This document shows, one piece after another, positions 58,341-64,000 of a stretch of DNA of 64,000 nt. The position numbers and the translations under genes were made by a program. Below the pieces are notes generated by a model. It was given only the letters and a program-made list of their open reading frames with translations, did not search any database and was not told where the DNA came from. The stretch is from Heterobasidion occidentale (Eukaryota > Basidiomycota > Agaricomycetes > Russulales > Bondarzewiaceae). Position 1 is the first letter of the stretch. Each line of letters starts with the position of its first letter. Location of the stretch: the NCBI GenBank assembly GCA_039111635.1, contig JBCAQO010000008.1:62001-126000 (forward strand), written 5' to 3'.

Positions 58341-58659
58341 CACTGTGGATATGATCAATGGTTATTTGCCGAGGAAGAAAGGGATGCAAACGGTGCGCAA
58401 CCGCAGCCATTTTAACATCAGCAAAAGTGCCAGAACGTGAGATTTCCTTATGAGGATTATGGATTATATAATCTGAGCGACCGTCATAGGATGTCACATT
58501 TCGGTGACCCATGACGTCGGTCGAGCTTGCCTTGCAATCCCACCTGGGCGGCGGTGTTGCAAGGCGAGCGCCATCCTTGCTGGTGAGTGGTCATTCGGGA
58601 CACGTTCTTGCAAGGGAATATATTATGGGGCTGATTTCATATATTGTAATATAATTTTC

Positions 58660-58721
58660 AGTGAGTAGAATACATAACAATAAAGCTGATAGTGAGTAAA
58701 ATACATAGCAATAAAATGAAA
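58660..58721. repeat. 31-bp tandem duplication at the 3' edge of the transposase gene
   Basis: 58660-58690 and 58691-58721 share AGTGAGTA(G/A)AATACATA(A/G)CAATAAA. They lie just outside the stop codon of the transposase (58732), so they may belong to the subterminal region of the element. Confidence 0.75.
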
Positions 58722-58731
58722 CCTCGTCACA

Positions 58732-61700
58732 TCAGTATTCCGCAAAGCCGGCTGCCTCGCGCGCGTCCTCGTCTCGTTCCTGGCCATCCTGCTCGGGCAA
58801 GGGATCCTCCTCCTCCTCCTCCCCCTCCTCCTCTTCCTCAGTTGAGTCATCATCCCACTCATCCTCGTCTCTACTTTCGCTGCCCGAGTCTGCACCAGCT
58901 GGCATGTCAATGGGTAATTCATACTCATCAGCGCCAGCAGATGCATCCCCGCCGTCTTTGAGAAGCGCTGCATTGAGTGCGCGTGTTCCGAGGTGACCAA
59001 CACCGCCACCGCGGAAGCGCATGAACATGTCTCGGTCAACAAACCTACAAAGAGAGTAAGAAGAAGACGAGAGAGTGAGATGGAGAAACATACATGTTAA
59101 CATAGTATCCTTCCCAATCTTCATCTGCTTCTCTCTCCTGACGTGCAATGGAAGGCCCAAGCCTCTCACTAGTGTGACCTCGTGCAAAGGCCGGAATGAG
59201 ATGGACACCGCGGATGACTTCTTGAGGGTCTAGAAAGCCAAATGCACCCTCGTCGTCGCCAGGTATGAAAGACACTGTGAAGGCGTTTGCGAGCCCAACC
59301 TCCCGGTGCATCAGTATCCAGGCCGAACCAGCGGACCCATAAAAAGTCCATCCGCTGTGGTGCGGAAGAGCGACCACGGTGATAAACCATGGCATGGAAC
59401 ACACCAACAACCCGTGCATACCAAAATGGGTGTGCTGTGTCGTCCTCGTGAGCGAGCACGATAACGTCCGCACGTGTCCGAGGATTGACCGAGTCTTGCT
59501 GACGACGCATGTCGTACGTCGTGTAATTGATGCGCACTACGTTGTGGCGATACAGCTGGTCGTTCTTGATGATCACAGCATCACGCTGCTCGTCAGTAAA
59601 TGTGTGTTCGTCGCCGTCATAAGTTAGTCCGAGTAAGCGTGCGAGGAGGTGGTCCTTAAGACGGACATAAAAGCTCTATGTTTATATCAGTGAGGTGCAC
59701 GCGTATGACTGAAGATGCTCAGTACTTACCTCAAGCGCAGGGTCTCTGGTATGATCATGCAACCAGGCACGCACATTGAAATGGTTCTTTGTCGACACAG
59801 CCATGTGATAGTGCATCACGGGGTCTGTGCAAGGAAGGGGGTCCTTGGTCTGTGGCCCTTTTCTCCGCTTTTGCATGCGAGCCTTCAATTTAACAGCTTG
59901 GCGGTGCTTGTCAATCCGATAGGCGACAACACGAAGCAGGCGTTCACGAGAATCAAGTCTTGCAAACTGGAACAGGATGTTGTTTTTGTTAGTCCGGCTG
60001 TAAAAGCGTTTCGGTCGTCGATGCTCGGTTTCACCCTGTTGATGATCAGAATGCTAATTTACCAATCATTAGTGACAACTTACAATCTGTGTAGAATAAG
60101 AATCAGTGGTTCCAAACCTTCGGATGGTCTTGGCGTAGTCACCGAGTGCGTGGTACTTGTAAGTGACGACATTGAAATACTTCCGCTGCTTGCTCAGATT
60201 ACCCAATGGTGCGCCGAATTTGACATTAGCGTCGGCGCATTTTTTCGCAAATGTAGCTGCACGCTTGCCACGTGCGGCCATCTCGCGAGGGAGCTCCTTC
60301 GTCTCAAAGGCAGAGCACGTCTTCTTGATGAATTTGCGTATGGCCACACCAAGGATACTTGTAGCTGCCTCAAAGAATTTGAGTGTCGTGTTGGTGTGCA
60401 GACGGAGCTTTGCATATGCATGCCAGTTAGCGAGCTCAAATAGAAGGTCAGAGACGATGCGGTCATGAGGCGGTGGGAGGAGGCCTTCGAAAACAGGGAT
60501 TGCGCACTAGAGGTCAAAAAAATGAGAAGTCGGCAATGGAATGCAACCCAAGGAAGACTTACTTGGAGTAAATCTTCGAAATCCCGTGCTGCAAGCTTTC
60601 GCATGGCCGATGCATTCTTGTGGAAGCGTCGAATGGTGTCGCGGCCAAACGTGGGGACCACACGGTATCTGCCGAGGTTGGGTGGTTGCGCGTTAGCGTT
60701 AGTCGCTTCAAAAATAAAGAAAACCCTCTTACCTTTGGTTCAGCTTTTGGATAGCATCATCACCGACAGCTTGCAACAATCGCATCAAGTGTGTGAAAGT
60801 TGATTTCCACACACCTAGCTCAAACTCATGGAGGAGATCAACAACGAACATGGTATAGAAGTTGAAGCCAAACTGAGCGAGTTTTTGTGAAAATGCATTC
60901 TGCACGACGTGGTCAATCAGTGCCGGTGCGGCCAATAAGGAACCATCAAACTCACCCGGGTTGGCACAAGAGACCGATCGTCAAGGAGTGTCTTGATCCG
61001 ATCGGACCCAACAGACAAGCCTTTGTCAAATATGAGCATGCGTGCGGTCTCGATATTCTGCTGCCGCTGGATGTCGTCCACACGCTCCCTTTCGCGCGTG
61101 TTCATATCCGACTTCATTCCCATATTTGCAACCTTGTCCTTCCTGACCAGACAGCGTGGACATGGGCATCTAGCCAGATACTTGATACCTGCGAGAAGAA
61201 CTCTGGAAACTTGTTAATAATCAATCACAGTATGCAACAAGCCACTCACTTTTCTGGATAGTCAGCAGAGTATGTGAAAAACCGAGGGAACACTCGACGT
61301 GTGATGCCATCGCCACATCGGATGACAATTCTGTGAGTATATGCTTCCAAGAACTTCCCGTCTAGTAAGAGCTCCCAGATTGCGTGCATGAGCTCGCGTT
61401 TGCAGTGGGTCAGTGTGTCGGCCGTTGCGCTCTCGCCAAAGACTGCTCGGTAGAAGTCTTGGATGGTGTCGGGGAGCTAGAGAAAGAGAATGTTAGATTG
61501 AGCAACATATTTTATGAGGACTCTTACCGAAGGAATATAAGCAAGGTGATGACAGGCAAAAGCGGTGGGCTTGCAGCGTGTGTACTTGGACTGCGAGCCG
61601 AAGAGCAAGTAAAATGGCCATACAGAGGCTGTACCAAAGTTCGTGAGGTGTGTTGAATCAGACCAAACCATGAGTGGAGCGACAATTCTCTCCATCTCGT

Positions 61701-62925
61701 CATCCAGTTCGCGTGGCATATCCTGTACCTCTTTGTCTGCTTCAAGCATTGCATCGGAAGAATACATCTCCCCATACACGCGCTGAGCAGCGGACTTCTC
61801 GTCTGGCTTCCAGAATTGTCGAAAGGGTGTGATGTGAAAGGTACGGAAGATTGAATCTTGAAATACACTGGTGATGATGTCGAGGATGCTGCGATGCCAT
61901 ACGCCTTTGATCTCAAACTCCTGGGCCTCGTTCTCGGGAACTTTGACCTTGCCGGCTGGCAGACGAATTTTCACGGAAGATTCCTTCCACCCTTCGCCCT
62001 CGTTGAACGGACTCGAGGCATCTGCAATATAAGCATCCATGTTTTTATGCTCTCGTGCGGTGTTGAACTTTGTGAAGTCTTTAACGTCAAGGCCTTCATT
62101 CACGGCGTCACCGAGGGCATGTGCGAGCCGATCCAGCTCACTAGCAGATTTGAAAGTGGACTTAGTGTACTGCCAGGCCATCATAGTTGCAGCGACGGGG
62201 TTACTGAACGGTGCGTAGTAAGGCTCTGTCTCCTCGACGACTGCCATTTGCTTTGTAGGACCTTGAGTAGCAGGAGTAGCTAGCGTCAAGGTATCACAAA
62301 CGCTCGCAAGATCAATTGTTGCCTCTGGATCCTGCGTGGGGCGGCGCGAGTAGCTACGATAGAGGCCAAACTTGTTCGGCTTGGTCTCGAAGGTTACCGG
62401 ACGTGCCGGCACTGGTGGAGGCGCCATTTCAACAGGGGCAGAATGACTGGAGGAAGGGGCAGCATGCTCCTGTGGCTGAGGTGCGGGTTTTGTAGGAATA
62501 TGAGGGAGAGGAGTTGCGGAACCAGGTAAAAAATCATCGAAACGCTTAGGGAATCGGATTCCGCGTCCAGAGCGCTTAGAGCGCGTCACAGGGACATCTT
62601 CTGCAACTACAGCTGACTCTGGAGGAGGAAGATGAGGGGGAGATTCAGTGCCGGTGTCCTGCTAGATGCAGTGCCGTCAGTGGTATGCCCTGTATGTACT
62701 CCGAATCCTTCTCACCTCTCTGGTGCTGGTGTCTACATGTTCCACTGAAGCCCGTGCCTTCTTCTTAGACCGACTCCTATCCTTCTCATCCTCCCGAGGG
62801 TGCTTTGTTGTCGCAGGCTCCTTGAATTCAAAGAGCTTCTGATAGGCGGAGCAGCTCCGCTGGTGGGTCTTGACACCACGTTTCTGTTCAAATGAGCGAG
62901 GGCAGGCGAGACAGGTATAGACCAT
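58732..62925 (-). mobile_element. Plavaka-type DNA transposon: transposase gene
   Basis: A multi-exon transposase gene of the Plavaka group (linked to the KDZ/CACTA-like transposases of agaricomycetes). The start at 62925 (MVYTCLACPRSFEQKRGVKT) opens with a zinc finger (C-x2-C-x12-H-x3-C), then a Pro-rich region. The core is LAHALGDAVNEGLDVKDF, IKGVWHRSILDIITSVFQD, VWSDSTHLTNFG (first acidic residue), ASVWPFYLLFGSQSKYTRC, KPTAFACHHLAYIPS-LPD, LAGIKYLARCPCPRCLVRKD, FYTMFVVDLLHEFELGVWKS (second acidic residue) and QRKYFNVVTYKYHALGDY. The C-terminus is very acidic. All large exons are open, so the gene may be intact. Terminal inverted repeats and a target duplication were not found by eye, so only the coding body is delimited. 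Confidence 0.85.
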
Positions 62926-63275
62926 TACAACGAGAAAAAGAAAAAAAATGTATAGGGCACGCATCCTTGCGGATGGACGTTGCTAGAGGAGCGAGCACAA
63001 AAGATGTTGATTTTGTGGCAGAGTCACGTTACCTAAGTCACAAGGATCAATATTGTGATGTTGCAATGCAAAAAAAAAAACAGAATTCGTGCTTGAGCTG
63101 CACACACGCTCGCATATTTCACAGCTGGTGATGTTGAGCTTCTTGATATTGATGTTTCCTCCTGTTCACCTTTTGCTAACACCGAGAAGATGATGCAACC
63201 ACACAAGCTCAGCGCAGTCTCTCATTATCGAGCACATAGGCGGAGCGAGACACCTGTACTAATGCAAAACATAAC
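62926..63275. other. 5' flank of the transposase gene
   Basis: A+T-rich, with an A10 run near 63070. I see no gene and no sequence that clearly pairs with the left flank as a terminal inverted repeat. Confidence 0.45.
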
Positions 63276-63372
63276 AAATTAGCGCTGAGAAACGCGTCGC
63301 GTGCCGTGGGATAGCAGATAATGTCTTTATCTACTATCCTACGGCGCGCAATGTGTTTCTCAGCGCTAATTT
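63276..63372. repeat. 97-bp hairpin: two 39-bp inverted arms around a 19-bp loop
   Basis: Arms 63276-63314 and 63334-63372 are inverted copies, identical over the outer 18 bp (AAATTAGCGCTGAGAAAC) and 34/39 overall. All five differences are transitions. The loop is 63315-63333. It could be a MITE, a fold-back end of a larger element, or a subterminal structure of the neighbouring transposon. Confidence 0.88.
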
Positions 63373-64000
63373 GCACGCTCTACTGCACTTCGCGGATATC
63401 CCTGTGTCAGGAGACTCGTGCTGGGTGGCTCCTTGGTGTGCTGGGCCGGACATGTACGAACATCCGGAAGGCCACGCCCACCAGTGCAATTCAATCCGTC
63501 AGTCACGCAGGAGGGCAACTCATCGCCCATGTGTGACCTCTTCACCGAGTCACCTAGCAAGCACTCGTTGCCGACACCATCAGCTCATACAACGTGCCGC
63601 TCATGGACTGCTCCTCACCGATGTGCTCGCGTGACCGGCAGTGCTACAGCTCGAGCAGTAGGCACACTTGAATATGGTGCCGCAGCCTGGTAGGCAAGGG
63701 GAGCAGCGATTGCAAGTGCGCGGGTGGGGGCAGAGAGAGCGCACCAAGGAGAGGGGCACGTCGGCATGCAGTTGTGGCTGCGGCTCAGGCTGCGGTTGGG
63801 ATGCTGTGGACAAAGCGAGGAAAGACTCGCGCCACGTCCCCCGTCCTTGGCATAGCGTCACCAGAGGCCCTTGTACGTGCGTGCGAGGTGTGGCATCACA
63901 ATCGCAGTAACGCGATCGGTGTCTGCAAAGACACAGGATCTGGGTGCAGGTGCTCGAGTCCAGTGGGTTCAGGGTTCTGGGAAGGAGCGGGAAACGCAGG
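63373..64000. other. Right end of the window, no supported gene
   Basis: Open frames on both strands are short. A minus-strand frame (63601-63861) has a cysteine-rich stretch (CNRCSPCLPGCGTIFKCAYC), but it has a composition-driven look (GGCTGCGGCTG repeats near 63773-63795). It may be part of another mobile element cut by the window edge. Confidence 0.35.

Noticed and set aside
1..64000. CRISPR arrays, bacterial operons, rRNA genes, riboswitches
   Set aside because: None seen. The window is eukaryotic nuclear DNA; the tandem repeats found are micro- or minisatellites without spacer structure.

Overview
The window comes from a basidiomycete nuclear genome, most likely an agaricomycete and plausibly a polypore. 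The reasons are dense short spliceosomal introns (about 50-75 nt, with GTRNGY donors and CTNAC-like branch sites), G+C-rich coding DNA, and basidiomycete-typical families: a Plavaka-type transposase, a DUF6535 membrane protein, F-box proteins and Zn2Cys6 regulators. There are about 20 recognisable protein genes, one tRNA gene, several decaying genes and one transposon. For many genes I placed every splice junction by hand, and the exon lengths add up to an open frame; those coordinates are given.

Layout. 0.7-4.3 kb: a full-length Zn2Cys6 transcription factor (+), convergent with 5.0-7.1 kb, a four-finger C2HC protein (-). That gene shares a divergent promoter with a glycolipid-transfer-protein gene (7.4-8.5 kb, +). 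8.5-14.2 kb is gene-poor and holds a duplicated small protein, one copy intact (10.5-11.1 kb) and one frameshifted (12.7-13.2 kb). 14.2-15.1 kb: an APH-type kinase. 15.7-19.7 kb: a large AlkB-like protein and a small Zn2Cys6 protein (both -). 19.8 kb: tRNA-Val(AAC). 20.0-21.9 kb: NOP8. 22.9-23.9 kb: a gene carrying a 54-bp minisatellite. 25.4-26.9 kb: HUA1-like. 28.2-36.5 kb: decaying DUF6535 and F-box sequences. 36.7-44.1 kb is a housekeeping block: an NTF2-like protein, glycine-cleavage T-protein GCV1, coronin CRN1 and squalene epoxidase ERG1. 44.6-47.5 kb: FMP52 and a D-erythronate-dehydrogenase-like enzyme, convergent. 49.0-56.8 kb: a class II aldolase and an MFS transporter in divergent orientation, followed by a Zn2Cys6 regulator. 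57.3-58.3 kb: an acetoacetate-decarboxylase-like protein. 58.7-62.9 kb: a Plavaka transposase, followed by a 97-bp inverted-repeat hairpin.

How the genes may work together. The most interesting grouping is dehydrogenase (46.2-47.5 kb), class II aldolase, MFS acid/sugar-acid type transporter and Zn2Cys6 regulator (49.0-56.8 kb). This is the composition expected of a small catabolic cluster for an acid sugar, but the substrate is not shown by the sequence. GCV1 and CRN1 share a 235-bp bidirectional promoter.

Quality note. Three genes (NOP8, the class II aldolase and the F-box gene) are each broken by the loss of one base in or next to a short G/C run, and the frame is otherwise clean. NOP8 is essential in yeast, so residual assembly indels are at least as likely as true mutations. 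The DUF6535 locus has several lesions outside homopolymers and looks like real decay.
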